Assembly: GCF_003105115.1 (NCBI RefSeq)
Contig: NZ_QETH01000043.1
Span: forward strand, 1 to 37,646
Direction of reading: 5' to 3'
DNA: 37,646 bases
From: Flavobacterium sp. HTF
GTDB lineage: Bacteria > Bacteroidota > Bacteroidia > Flavobacteriales > Flavobacteriaceae
The position numbers and the translations under genes are program-made. Under the pieces are notes generated by a model. It did not search any database. It was given only the letters and a program-made list of their open reading frames with translations, and had not been told where the DNA came from. How positions within the stretch are numbered: the first letter of the stretch is position 1; every line of letters starts with the position of its first letter. Below are positions 16,439-25,583 of this stretch, piece by piece.

Positions 16439-16466
16439 TTAATGGTTAAATTTTTCTAACCATTAA
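16439..16466 (+). promoter_or_regulatory. Inverted repeat in the leader of the outer-membrane protein gene
   Basis: TTAATGGTTA (16439-16448) and TAACCATTAA (16457-16466) form a perfect 10-bp inverted repeat with an 8-nt spacer, ending 10 nt before the start codon. It could be an operator or an mRNA hairpin near the ribosome entry site; sequence alone does not decide. Confidence 0.5.
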
Positions 16467-16476
16467 ATATTAATCG

Positions 16477-17391
16477 ATGAAAAATATATACTTTTTATTA
16501 GCTATTATTCTTTTTGGAGTTTCGGTAAATGCACAAACCATTGCAGACAATACCATTTTAGAAGATGCCGTTTTAAACAAAACAGAAAATGAAGATCTTC
16601 AAAATCAGTATGCTGAAGATTATCCCTGGCACGCACGAAGGTTTAAAATTACAGCGGGTGCATTTTTTCCGGTAAACAATACTCAGATACAGGTTGGCTC
16701 TAATAATGGCAGAATTGGAACCGAAATTGATCTCGAAGATGATTTAGGTTTCTCACAATCTAGTACTTCTTTTCTGGGAACGTTTGAGTGGCGTATTTCC
16801 AGAAGATCAAGACTAGGAGCTGAATATTTTGCTTTAGACAGAAGTTCATCCAAAACACTGCAAAAAGAAATTGAGTTTGGTGAACATACTTACAATATAA
16901 ATACCCGTATCACTGCCTTTTTTGATGTTCAGATTGCCCGCATCGCCTATGGTTATGCTTTTTTATCCAAACCCAAATATGAGGCGGGATTATTAATTGG
17001 TGCGCATGTGCTTTTTGCTGATTTAGGTATTCGTGTAGATGCTAATCAGGCAAGTGCTGAATTTCATGACAATTTTGCCTTTACAGCGCCATTACCCGAT
17101 ATCGGGGTTTGGGGTGAATTTGTATTGGCAAAACGCTTTGGTCTCTATGTGAATGCAAATTATCTTGCTGTAAAAATTGAGGATATCGACGGAAGAATTT
17201 TAAGTTACAATTTGTCTGTTTTATTTAATGTTCATAAAAACTTCAGCCTGAGTGCGGGTTATACCGGTTTGAATTTTAGAGTAGACACCGTTAAAGAACG
17301 ATTAAACGGTTATCTGAAATGGGGCTACAACGGCCCAACTGTTAGTGCTGTTTTCACTTTCGGAAACCATGTGAAGCTTTATAAGCATTGA
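16477..17391 (+). CDS. Outer-membrane beta-barrel protein, unknown function
   Basis: 304 residues. A type I signal peptide (MKNIYFLLAIILFGVSVNAQ, cut after Ala19 or Gln20) is followed by a short linker and, from about residue 50, alternating amphipathic strands typical of an 8-12-strand barrel: FKITAGAFFPV, FLGTFEWRISRRSRLGAEYFA, RIAYGYAFL, YEAGLLIGAHVLFADLG and a final LKWGYNGPTVSAVFTFG. No family with a known role is recognised. Single gene with an inverted repeat in its leader and an octamer repeat array 9 nt after the stop. Confidence 0.7.
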   Translation: MKNIYFLLAIILFGVSVNAQTIADNTILEDAVLNKTENEDLQNQYAEDYPWHARRFKITAGAFFPVNNTQIQVGSNNGRIGTEIDLEDDLGFSQSSTSFLGTFEWRISRRSRLGAEYFALDRSSSKTLQKEIEFGEHTYNINTRITAFFDVQIARIAYGYAFLSKPKYEAGLLIGAHVLFADLGIRVDANQASAEFHDNFAFTAPLPDIGVWGEFVLAKRFGLYVNANYLAVKIEDIDGRILSYNLSVLFNVHKNFSLSAGYTGLNFRVDTVKERLNGYLKWGYNGPTVSAVFTFGNHVKLYKH

Positions 17392-17400
17392 TTTTTTTAA

Positions 17401-17435
17401 AGGTTCTGAGGTGCTAAGGTTCTGAGGTACTGAGG
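17401..17435 (+). repeat. AGRTNCTR octamer array
   Basis: Four units in phase: AGGTTCTG, AGGTGCTA, AGGTTCTG, AGGTACTG, then AGG. It begins 9 nt after the stop of the outer-membrane protein gene, in sense orientation. No inverted partner is present here. Confidence 0.85.
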
Positions 17436-17500
17436 TTTTTTTGTTTCAGGTTTCAGGTTTTGCCTGTGTGTATAATTGGAGTTGATTAAAGATATCATTC

Positions 17501-17563
17501 TTAATTCTTAATTCTTAATTCTTAATTCTTCAATCTAAAATCTAAAATCTAAAATCTAAAATA
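17501..17563. repeat. Heptanucleotide tandem repeat changing unit halfway
   Basis: Nine in-phase 7-nt units: four TTAATTC, one TTCAATC, three TAAAATC, one TAAAATA. The 7-nt frame is unbroken across the change of unit, so the second motif seems to derive from the first by substitution followed by copying. It lies between convergent genes, so it is unlikely to be a promoter. Confidence 0.85.
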
Positions 17564-17567
17564 AAAA

Positions 17568-17598
17568 CAAACCCGATCTGTTTTAGAAACCGGGTTTG
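17568..17598 (-). terminator. Terminator of the glycan-utilisation operon
   Basis: CAAACCCG (17568-17575) pairs with CGGGTTTG (17591-17598). On the minus strand the stem is followed by TTTTTATTTT. It lies 30 nt after the stop of the last operon gene (GH97). Confidence 0.82.
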
Positions 17599-17628
17599 CT
17601 GCTCAACTTAACTCAAAATAAACTTAAC

Positions 17629-19656
17629 TTACTTATTTTCGATTGGGGAAAATTTTACTGCTGTTCCTCCGCCAGCGGCCAGTTTTAAATCTAAAACTGT
17701 TTTGTTGTTTACTTTCTGTTTCGAAATGATAACAGGATACGGATTGGTTTTATAATTCGCTCCTGCTCCATCTGCATAAATTTCGGCTTCATATTCTTTG
17801 TCTTTGTCCAGAAAGGACAAAGTTACTTTCAGATCTCTCGCATTTCTGTTGGTAATAGAGCCTAAATACCAGTTTTTTCCGTCCCAGTCTTTACGTACAA
17901 TCGTAGTGTATTCTCCAATTTTAGAATCCAGAACTTTGGTGTCTGACCACGTACACGGAACGTCTTTTATAAACTGGAATTCCGGTTTACCCACATAATT
18001 TTCAGGCAAATCAGAAGCCATTTGCAACGGACTGAAAATAATAACATATAATGCCAGCTGATTGGCCAGAGTAGTCTGCACTCTCGCTCCTGAAGGTGTT
18101 TTGTAATCAAAATTAAAATTACCCGGTGTGTAATCAAAAGGCCCTGATAACATTCTTGTAAAGGGCAAAGTTGTCAGATGCTCCGGAGTATTTCCGCCGT
18201 CAACAGACCATGCGTTATATTCCTGCCCTCTTCCGCCTTCCTGCGACATGAAGTTGGGATAAGTACGCTGAATACCTGTACCTTTCATGGGTTCATGGTT
18301 ATCAATCATAATATGGTATTTCGCAGCCGTTTCAATTACTTTTCTGTAATGACGAGCTCCGTATTGGCTGTCGTGCCATTCTTTTTTATCCAAAAACTTG
18401 TTTACATAACCCGTTTTTACGGAGTTAACTCCCATTTTCTGATACAGTTTAAAAGCATCTTCCAACTGGTTTTCGTAATTTTTGGTTGCACCCGCTGTTT
18501 CATGATGCCCGATTAAACGAACGTTTTTGATGGCAGCATATTTTGTAATTTCTTCCAGATTAAAATCCGGGTACGCTTTTACAAAACTAAATGCAGATCC
18601 GTCGGCAGTCCAGTCGCCGTCCCAGCCCTCGTTCCAGCCTTCTACCAGAACTCCGTCAAAATTATTTTTCGCAGCAAAATCAATATATTCTTTTGTATTC
18701 TTAGTGGTCGCGCCATGTTTAGGCCCTTGCCCCCAGGTGAACTTTTCTAAATGCATTCCCCACCAGATTCCAATGTATTTTGATGGTGTAATCCATGATA
18801 AATCTTCAATTTTTGAAGGTTCATTCAGGTTCAGCATAATGGTAGAAGTGGCAACATCTCCGGGAGTTTTACCCACCACAACCGTTCTCCATGGTGTTTT
18901 AAAAGGTGTTTCGGCATAAACTTTTACACCATCTGCCCAAGGCACCAAATCACTTTTGTATTGTTTATCAGAAGTTTTTAATAACGTCATGGAGGCAAAA
19001 TCAGTCAGGCTTGCTTCGTGAATAGCTACGTACAATTTGTCTTTTGTTTCAAAAGTTGCAGGCGTATTAATCGTATCGGTTTTACTCATTAATGTTTTAC
19101 GGTACGTGCTTTCGTAATAACTGTTTTCACGATGTACCGGAATCCACCAAACTTCATTGTTATCCTTAAAAGTAAATTGTGTTACTTCATTCGAGATTTT
19201 TACTTTTCCTAAATGGGGTTGTTTCGGAAATTCATATCGAAATCCTAATCCATCATCAAAAACCCTGAAAATGATATCAACTAAACGTTCATCTCCAGCC
19301 GTTTCTTTTAAGTGAACAATCATTTCGGTATGATGATCTCTTACTTTTTTGAATTCGCCCCAGGGCTGTTCCCAGGTCTGATCCGCTGTTTTTTCTTCGG
19401 TGGAAACCACTTCAAAACCATCCGTCATTTTCTGGATTTGCTGAAATTCAAATCCCAGTAAAGAAGGTTCTATAACTGATTTTCCGTTGGATGAAAAGCT
19501 GTATTGCGGTTGACCTGAAGCTGTTAATTCAAAAACCAGTTCAGAGATTTTTCCCGGAGAGCTGATCTTGTATGTTTTTTGAGTTTTAGTACTGCAGGCA
19601 AAAATCAGCATTGACGCTAATGTAATCAGGCAGTATCTATATCTTATGTTTTTCAT
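17629..19656 (-). CDS. GH97 alpha-glucosidase, inverting (SusB) type
   Basis: 675 residues. Signal peptide with lipobox-like IFAC, so probably lipidated at Cys21. The N-terminal beta-sandwich (about 25-285) is followed by the catalytic barrel (about 290-570) and a C-terminal sandwich. Active-site Glu residues are Glu386 in GHHET, Glu455 in DNHEP and Glu479 in GRGQEY; their spacing (69 and 24) equals that of E439, E508 and E532 of Bacteroides SusB as I remember it. The site used as Asp nucleophile in retaining GH97 galactosidases is Gly416 here (VKTGYVN), which supports the inverting alpha-glucosidase type. Last gene of the locus, 25 nt after the GH71/99-like gene. Confidence 0.92.
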   Translation of the reverse strand: MKNIRYRYCLITLASMLIFACSTKTQKTYKISSPGKISELVFELTASGQPQYSFSSNGKSVIEPSLLGFEFQQIQKMTDGFEVVSTEEKTADQTWEQPWGEFKKVRDHHTEMIVHLKETAGDERLVDIIFRVFDDGLGFRYEFPKQPHLGKVKISNEVTQFTFKDNNEVWWIPVHRENSYYESTYRKTLMSKTDTINTPATFETKDKLYVAIHEASLTDFASMTLLKTSDKQYKSDLVPWADGVKVYAETPFKTPWRTVVVGKTPGDVATSTIMLNLNEPSKIEDLSWITPSKYIGIWWGMHLEKFTWGQGPKHGATTKNTKEYIDFAAKNNFDGVLVEGWNEGWDGDWTADGSAFSFVKAYPDFNLEEITKYAAIKNVRLIGHHETAGATKNYENQLEDAFKLYQKMGVNSVKTGYVNKFLDKKEWHDSQYGARHYRKVIETAAKYHIMIDNHEPMKGTGIQRTYPNFMSQEGGRGQEYNAWSVDGGNTPEHLTTLPFTRMLSGPFDYTPGNFNFDYKTPSGARVQTTLANQLALYVIIFSPLQMASDLPENYVGKPEFQFIKDVPCTWSDTKVLDSKIGEYTTIVRKDWDGKNWYLGSITNRNARDLKVTLSFLDKDKEYEAEIYADGAGANYKTNPYPVIISKQKVNNKTVLDLKLAAGGGTAVKFSPIENK

Positions 19657-19681
19657 TATTTAATGGTATTAATTACAGCTC

Positions 19682-20926
19682 TTATTTAATTTCATTTAGT
19701 ACTTGTTTTGCTTTGGCTGACTGCATCGAAACAAAATAATTAAAGGCCTGGTCTAACTTTTTCTGGGCATCAGGATTCCCACTTTTTTGGACACGTAAAT
19801 CATATAATTTACTGATATCCGGAAAAACATTTTCTGTACTTTTCACTCCGGCAAATGCTTTTACCTTCTCGATATAAGCGTAACCAAATTCTACTGTCGG
19901 CTCAAACATTGTTCCTTCGCCAAAGTCATTCCAGGTAATCAGCTGCAGGTAATTTAAATTGGCGTTTTTGGCCATGTTAAGGGTTTCGTCAAGAGTTGCA
20001 CCATTGTTATGCTCAATAGTCCATCCAATTGCTGCCCCGCCGCCGCCTTCAGCATAAAAATCTTTAAAACCGGGATAAGCACTTCCTATTGCAACAGAAA
20101 GTTTTGGTTTTGTGTTGGTATAAAAATTAGTCAGGTAAGTGTTGTTTTTGTACACCCAGGCGTATTCTCCCGAAGCATTTTCACCGGCTTCTACAGATTG
20201 GTCCCAAAGTGTTACAAAAGTTGGTTTTGTGGTCAGCGTATTAAAAACGTTTGTCCATTCTGCAGGTGTCTGCAATACGATTGGCCCGAAATTAAGAAGC
20301 AAAGGTTTTCCGTTTACCTTAATGTAATTTTTATCATCAAAGTAATTGTTTTGCAAATAGGCTAAATCTGTTTTGGCTGCACTTGTAACCGAAATGGCTT
20401 TTCCTGCATCGACCGCGCTTTTTGTAACCCTGTCTTCATACACTATGGCATATTCTAAACCTACTTTGTCCAGCATTGCGATAAGCTGTTCGGTATTTTC
20501 TTTTACCATTCTGTAATCATAGACATCGTAAGTGCCGTACCAGTCGATCAAAACACCATCAATTCCGGAGTATTTCATCAATAATAAATGATTTTCGATC
20601 ACATTTTTATCACCTGAATGATAAGGCCCGATAAGCGGATAATAATACGAGGCAATTTCCCTGCGGTTATTTGTTCCGATATTATCCGGATTTTTATTGC
20701 CCATTGTCCAGTGATAACCCCATTTTTTATCGGCACTGCTTTCTTTGGTTTCAAACCAGGGCATATAGTGAACATAAATTTTGGTGCTGTTTGTTTTTTC
20801 AATGGCAACGGCTGCTACTTTTTCTGGTTCTGTGGGATTATCTGAACCTTTATCGTCGCTGCTGCATCCGACGGCAACTAAAATGTTCATTATACCAAAA
20901 AACAATAATGTGATATATTTTTTCAT
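19682..20926 (-). CDS. GH71/99-like lipoprotein
   Basis: 414 residues. Lipoprotein signal ending AVGC with Cys21, then SSDDKGSD, an acidic stretch like the surface-export signal described in Flavobacteria. The barrel opens with TKIYVHYMPWFE and HWTMGNKNP, continues with GIDGVLIDWYG, and has TWNDFGEGTMFEP (about 331-343), which lines up with the GH99 catalytic segment NEWHEGTQIEP. The first catalytic Glu of GH99 is Asp334 here and the second is Glu337. So it belongs to the GH71/99 superfamily but may differ in mechanism or substrate from endo-mannanases. In this locus it probably acts at the cell surface on an alpha-linked glycan (inference). Confidence 0.8.
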   Translation of the reverse strand: MKKYITLLFFGIMNILVAVGCSSDDKGSDNPTEPEKVAAVAIEKTNSTKIYVHYMPWFETKESSADKKWGYHWTMGNKNPDNIGTNNRREIASYYYPLIGPYHSGDKNVIENHLLLMKYSGIDGVLIDWYGTYDVYDYRMVKENTEQLIAMLDKVGLEYAIVYEDRVTKSAVDAGKAISVTSAAKTDLAYLQNNYFDDKNYIKVNGKPLLLNFGPIVLQTPAEWTNVFNTLTTKPTFVTLWDQSVEAGENASGEYAWVYKNNTYLTNFYTNTKPKLSVAIGSAYPGFKDFYAEGGGGAAIGWTIEHNNGATLDETLNMAKNANLNYLQLITWNDFGEGTMFEPTVEFGYAYIEKVKAFAGVKSTENVFPDISKLYDLRVQKSGNPDAQKKLDQAFNYFVSMQSAKAKQVLNEIK

Positions 20927-20943
20927 AATTATTTATTGACGTT

Positions 20944-20991
20944 AAAAAATATGTCAGCCTTCCACGACTAACCAACATGGAAGACTGACAT
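20944..20991 (-). terminator. Intra-operon hairpin with T tract between susD and the enzyme genes
   Basis: Read on the minus strand, ATGTCAGTCTTCCA (20991-20978) pairs with TGGAAGGCTGACAT (20964-20951), 14 bp with one G-U pair, around a 13-nt loop, then ATTTTTT. It fits a partial terminator that also protects the 3' end of the susC-susD message. Confidence 0.8.
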
Positions 20992-20999
20992 TTTATACC

Positions 21000-22511
21000 C
21001 TAATTTAAAGGATACCCAGGATTTTGTTTTAAATTTTTGTTAGTGGTTAACACTGAAGTCGGAATAGGAAAAATAGCTCTGTAGGCTTCTGTTTCTCCTT
21101 TTTCCCACCATGGGTCAAAGAAAGTTCCAAAACGGATATTGTCTGTTCTTCTTCTTCCTTCAAAAGTAAATTCCTTAAGCAATTCCTGATCTATAAAAGC
21201 AAGATCTATTGTTGTTGGCATTTCTTCTCCTGCACGTGCTGTGATTTGCTGTAAGAACGGTCTTGCCAGTTCAGGTGCACCAAGACGTACATAACATTCT
21301 GCCTGCATCATTAAGATTTCTGCATAACGAATTAATACAAAGTCATGATCACGTTCCCAGTTTTCTCCGGCTTTCATTTCGTATTTACCTAAACGAACTC
21401 CTTCATTTTCTTTAGCATCGGTTAAACTTGTCAGGTTTTCGGTATACGTAAGCGGTTCTCCGTTATCCATGATAATTACAGAACCTGTAGCCAGATTGAT
21501 CTGATCTCCTGCAACCATACATTTTTTTCTTTTGTCTGTGTCTGCAAAAGCCGAATAAACTCCAGGCTGCGCGCACATTCCGTTGGCACTCCAAGGATAA
21601 TTTCCTGTTGGTGACAATGTCAGTTTATGTAAATAGTGACAAGACATTGAACTCATATAATTACCCACTGTTCCTGCTTTTGAATCGTATGGAATAGCAA
21701 ATATAATTTCGCTTGACGTCTGATTTTCTGTAGCAAAATTGGCGAAGAAATCAGGTGTTAATGTATATCCTGATACTTTCTGGCACATATCGATACAATC
21801 CTGCCAGCGAGGTGTCCCGATAAAAGCTTCTGAATTAAGATATAATCTTGCCAGGATAGAATAAGCAACATTTTTCGTTAATTTTGAGTACACTACACTT
21901 GAGTTCAAATACGGGATTGCATCCAGTAATTCTTTTTCTACAAAATCATAAACTTGTTTTCTTGTCGAGTTTGATGGCAAATCAACGTCTTCAAAATTGG
22001 TTACGATTGGCACATTACCAAACATATCCAGAAGATTGTAATAGTAATAGGCTCTGATTGCTTTTAACTCTGCATAAATTGGTGTTTTTGCCTGAGTTGT
22101 CAATGACGATTTATCTATCTGATAAATAATGGCATTGATTTTTGCAATTCCTGTGTAGTTATATCTCCAGGCAGAAAGTATCATTCTGTTGTCGGCTTTC
22201 CAGGTATGTTTTTGTGCGTCCTGATATTGTCCGCCGTCGTACCAGTTAGTGCCTCTTGTCGGGATAGTAGCTTCATCAGAAACAACTTCATTCAAAAAGA
22301 AAACATACTCACAAGTTGGATAGTTATTTGATATTCCATCGGCAAATCCTCTTAATGAAGAATAAGCGCCACCAACTAATGCATCAATCTCTTTTGGAGT
22401 GTTTCCAAAATTCCCATCCTCTACCCTGTCATATAATTCTTCATTCAGATCTGTACATGACACCGTAAAAAGCATGCTTAAAAGTATCGCTGCTGTTATT
22501 TTGATTTTCAT
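21000..22511 (-). CDS. SusD/RagB-family glycan-binding lipoprotein
   Basis: 503 residues. Lipoprotein signal LFTVSC with Cys at position 19, then the SusD pattern DLNEELYDRVEDGNF, AYSSLRGF, TPIYAELKAIRAYYYYNLLDMFGNVPIV (TPR helix landmark), and a C-terminal LLKEFTFEGRRRTDNIRFGTFFDPW with the usual Gly-Arg-Arg-x-D. It binds oligosaccharide at the cell surface and acts as a lid on SusC. Located 28 nt after susC in the same operon. The sugar cannot be read from sequence. Confidence 0.95.
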   Translation of the reverse strand: MKIKITAAILLSMLFTVSCTDLNEELYDRVEDGNFGNTPKEIDALVGGAYSSLRGFADGISNNYPTCEYVFFLNEVVSDEATIPTRGTNWYDGGQYQDAQKHTWKADNRMILSAWRYNYTGIAKINAIIYQIDKSSLTTQAKTPIYAELKAIRAYYYYNLLDMFGNVPIVTNFEDVDLPSNSTRKQVYDFVEKELLDAIPYLNSSVVYSKLTKNVAYSILARLYLNSEAFIGTPRWQDCIDMCQKVSGYTLTPDFFANFATENQTSSEIIFAIPYDSKAGTVGNYMSSMSCHYLHKLTLSPTGNYPWSANGMCAQPGVYSAFADTDKRKKCMVAGDQINLATGSVIIMDNGEPLTYTENLTSLTDAKENEGVRLGKYEMKAGENWERDHDFVLIRYAEILMMQAECYVRLGAPELARPFLQQITARAGEEMPTTIDLAFIDQELLKEFTFEGRRRTDNIRFGTFFDPWWEKGETEAYRAIFPIPTSVLTTNKNLKQNPGYPLN

Positions 22512-22539
22512 TTTTAATATTTTATGGTTATCAATTCGC

Positions 22540-25500
22540 TTAGTTATTCAGCGTGAAATTTAATCCAACAGAAATTGTAGTTGGTCTTGGATAATTGTTG
22601 TATCGGTCAATTCCGGGAGCTGCAAGTCCTGTAAGATCCATTACCCCGGTCTGATTGATTCCGTCCTGTGCATTTAATCCAATCTCAGGATCTACTCCTT
22701 TGTAGTTTGTTAGTACAAAAAGGTTTTCTCCCATTAGGTAAACTCTCACTTTGCTTTTGTATTTCAATGGTAAAGTATATCCCACTGAAAGTGTCTGAAG
22801 CCTGAAGAAAGATGCATCCTCTATCCAATAACTTGAATATTTTGGAGACGAAGTGATTCCGCTGTTTAAGAAATCATCCGGTACATTAAATGCCGGTAAT
22901 CTGTTTGGATCGTTTAGCATCATATTGGTTGCATTTAATGCTTTTTGGCCAAACATTCCGTATCCTGAAATACCAAGATCAAAATTTCCATATTTGAAAT
23001 TCATTCCGATTCCTAAAGTCAGGTCCGGCTGAACATTTCCTAAATCTCTTTTGTCTGCATCAACCAAAGCTCCTTCAAGCACTTTATCGCCTGCTGCATT
23101 GTAGTATAACATTTTTCCATCATCGCCAAGTCCCGCACTTTGATAACCCCAGAAAGTTCCAACAGGATATCCTTCGGCAATTACCTGAGAATATTGTCCT
23201 GACATACCTGCCAATCCGTGTAGAGATCCGCTGTAAATAACATCTGTTTTGTATGTTGGGTTTGAAAGTTTTTCGATTTTCTGAACGTTGTGCCCAAGAG
23301 TCAGATTGGCATCCCAGCTAAATTTATCTCCTTTAATGATATTGGCATTCAAAGTAAGTTCAACACCTTTATTAGACATTTCGCCAACATTTGCCAGCAT
23401 ATTTCCAACTAAATAAGGAGGCTGAGGAACTTCGTATGTATATAATAAATCTTTTGTCTTTTTTGAATACCACTCAAATGAACCTGTAATTCTGTTGAAA
23501 AGACTGAAATCAATCCCAATATTAACTTGTTCTGTAGATTCCCATTTCAAATCAGGATTTGGGTTTTGTTTTGGTGAATAAGCTAAACTCCATGTTTTGG
23601 TAACCGGATCGTAGTAACTGTCATTTCCAACTCCTAAAATAGAAAGTGATTTATACTCTCCAATTCCGTCCTGATTTCCTGTAACTCCATAACCAACTCT
23701 AAGTTTTAAGTTATCCAGCCAGCCTTTTGTACCATCCATAAATTCTTCACTTGAAATTTTCCATGCAGCAGATGCCGACGGGAAAGTTCCCCATTTATTG
23801 TTTTCTCCAAAACGGCTTGATCCGTCACGTCTTACGGTTGCTGTTAAAAGGTATTTTCCGTCATAAGAGTAATTGGCACGTGCAAAAAAGGAAACTAAAT
23901 TTGATTTTCCTTTATAAGAGTACACATCACCCAGACGATAATTATAACCTGCCCCTAAGTTATTATAACCAAAAGCATCTGTTACAAAACCACTTCTTTG
24001 TGCTCCAAAACCTTCGTAGATATTTTCAAAATAAGAATATCCTGCTAAAGCACCAATTACGTGTTTGTCTAAAGTTTTATTATAATTCACAAAAATTTCA
24101 CCTTGTGCATTAGTGTATTCTTCGTATTTTTTTTGTGCATAACCATCTTCTGTTCTTCCTTCCATAACAGCATAAGATGGTTTGTATGTACTTCCTTTTA
24201 CAGCATTGTGCTCTAATGAAATATTAGCCGAAACCATAAAATCATTTAAGAATTTAACTTCCGTTTTAAAATATCCCAAAAGTCTGTGTCTTTTGTTATC
24301 AACCGTTCTGTTCGTTAAAATTTCAACTGGGTTTTCATAAATATTTCCTCCTACAGATGTGAAATTTCCGTTTGCATCATAAACCGGAATTGTTGGATTT
24401 AAGTTGTACGCACGTTCAAATATTCTGTAATCAATCGGATGCCATTTGTCGATATTGGCAAATAATCCCATATCAAATTTTACATCTTTATTGTCTCCAA
24501 GATACTGGTAAGCGCTCACGTTTCCGCTGATTCTTTCCAATCCTGATTTTTTGATAACGCCTTCATTATTCAGATATCCGATTGAAGTTCTGAAACCGCT
24601 GTCGGCTTTTCCTGAATTAATGCTTAAGGTATGTGATTGTGAAATGGCTGTTTGCTCAATCGCTTTTTGCCAGTTTGTATTTCCTCCGTAATCAACTGCA
24701 TCCAAATTTCCGGTTTCACGCATGTAACCTCTCCATTGGTTTGCAGATAAAAGATCTAAATTGTCTGTAACATAACCAATACTTGATAAACCATTATAAA
24801 CAACCGAAACTCCTTTTGTTCCTGATTTAGTCGTAATGATGATAACTCCGTTTGCTCCTCTTGAACCGTAGATTGCAGTTGCAGAAGCATCTTTTAAAAC
24901 GTCAACCGATTTAATATCCGAAGGCTGAACTACGTTGATATCTACTCCTGCAATTCCGTCAACAACGATCAGCGGACTGTTGCTTGCTGTCAATGAAGTT
25001 CCTCCACGTAAACGCAATGTAGCACCCGCAGCAGGATCTCCCGAAGGACGAATAATATTTAGACCTGCTACTTTTCCTTGTAAAACCTGTTCTGTTGATG
25101 AAATTGTTCCTTTTACTAAATCATCTCCGGCTACTGTAGAAATAGCACCCGTTAAATCCGATTTTTTTACTTTTCCGTATCCAACAGAAACTACCTGAAC
25201 TTCTGCCAGTGCATATCCGTCATTTTGCAGTCGGACATCAAGATTAGAGCTTGTGCCTGTAATCTGAACCTTTTGAGTTGTCGCTCCGATAAAAGAAACT
25301 TCAATAGCACTTCCTACGGCTACCTGCAATGAAAATTTTCCGTCAAAATCTGTTGTAGTTCCGTTTTTGGTTCCCACTTCAACAATAGAAGCACCCGGCA
25401 ATACATTTCCTGTATTGTCGTAAACGGTTCCTGTGATTTGCTTTTTTCCCTGAGCAAAAATTCCTGCCGAAAGAAAAAGCATGAAAATCATCAATACCGC

Positions 25501-25554
25501 CGATTTAGTAGTCCACATTTGATGCAGGACTAATTTTTTATTTTTACTATTCAT
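22540..25554 (-). CDS. SusC/RagA-family TonB-dependent glycan transporter
   Basis: 1004 residues. Signal peptide ending AGIFAQ (about 35), a carboxypeptidase-like regulatory domain (about 38-125: ITGTVYDNTGNVLPGASI, TTTDFDGKFSL), the SusC plug start VVSVGYGKVKKSDLTGAI, then LRGGTSL and DASATAIYGSRGANGVIIITT typical of SusC plugs, and a beta barrel to the C-terminus ending RPTTISVGLNFTLNN. It imports oligosaccharides bound by SusD using TonB energy. It lies 29 nt after the upstream gene. The start may alternatively be the Met at residue 13, which would shorten a long N-region of the signal. Confidence 0.96.
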   Translation of the reverse strand: MNSKNKKLVLHQMWTTKSAVLMIFMLFLSAGIFAQGKKQITGTVYDNTGNVLPGASIVEVGTKNGTTTDFDGKFSLQVAVGSAIEVSFIGATTQKVQITGTSSNLDVRLQNDGYALAEVQVVSVGYGKVKKSDLTGAISTVAGDDLVKGTISSTEQVLQGKVAGLNIIRPSGDPAAGATLRLRGGTSLTASNSPLIVVDGIAGVDINVVQPSDIKSVDVLKDASATAIYGSRGANGVIIITTKSGTKGVSVVYNGLSSIGYVTDNLDLLSANQWRGYMRETGNLDAVDYGGNTNWQKAIEQTAISQSHTLSINSGKADSGFRTSIGYLNNEGVIKKSGLERISGNVSAYQYLGDNKDVKFDMGLFANIDKWHPIDYRIFERAYNLNPTIPVYDANGNFTSVGGNIYENPVEILTNRTVDNKRHRLLGYFKTEVKFLNDFMVSANISLEHNAVKGSTYKPSYAVMEGRTEDGYAQKKYEEYTNAQGEIFVNYNKTLDKHVIGALAGYSYFENIYEGFGAQRSGFVTDAFGYNNLGAGYNYRLGDVYSYKGKSNLVSFFARANYSYDGKYLLTATVRRDGSSRFGENNKWGTFPSASAAWKISSEEFMDGTKGWLDNLKLRVGYGVTGNQDGIGEYKSLSILGVGNDSYYDPVTKTWSLAYSPKQNPNPDLKWESTEQVNIGIDFSLFNRITGSFEWYSKKTKDLLYTYEVPQPPYLVGNMLANVGEMSNKGVELTLNANIIKGDKFSWDANLTLGHNVQKIEKLSNPTYKTDVIYSGSLHGLAGMSGQYSQVIAEGYPVGTFWGYQSAGLGDDGKMLYYNAAGDKVLEGALVDADKRDLGNVQPDLTLGIGMNFKYGNFDLGISGYGMFGQKALNATNMMLNDPNRLPAFNVPDDFLNSGITSSPKYSSYWIEDASFFRLQTLSVGYTLPLKYKSKVRVYLMGENLFVLTNYKGVDPEIGLNAQDGINQTGVMDLTGLAAPGIDRYNNYPRPTTISVGLNFTLNN

Positions 25555-25583
25555 TAGAATTGGTGTTTGAATTTGATAGTGAA

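Larger units (their letters stand above)
16126..16476. other. Intergenic region with structured element and leader hairpin
   Basis: 351 nt. The first part (to about 16300) is clearly richer in G+C than its surroundings and contains a folded repeat-like element listed separately. The rest is AT-rich leader of the outer-membrane protein gene. Small ORFs over this stretch on both strands (about 60 codons) coincide with the structured element and show no protein features. Confidence 0.6.

Noticed and set aside
17501..17563. Heptamer repeat considered as iterons of a replication origin
   Set aside because: No replication protein gene, DnaA boxes or plasmid context; it lies between two convergent chromosomal genes.
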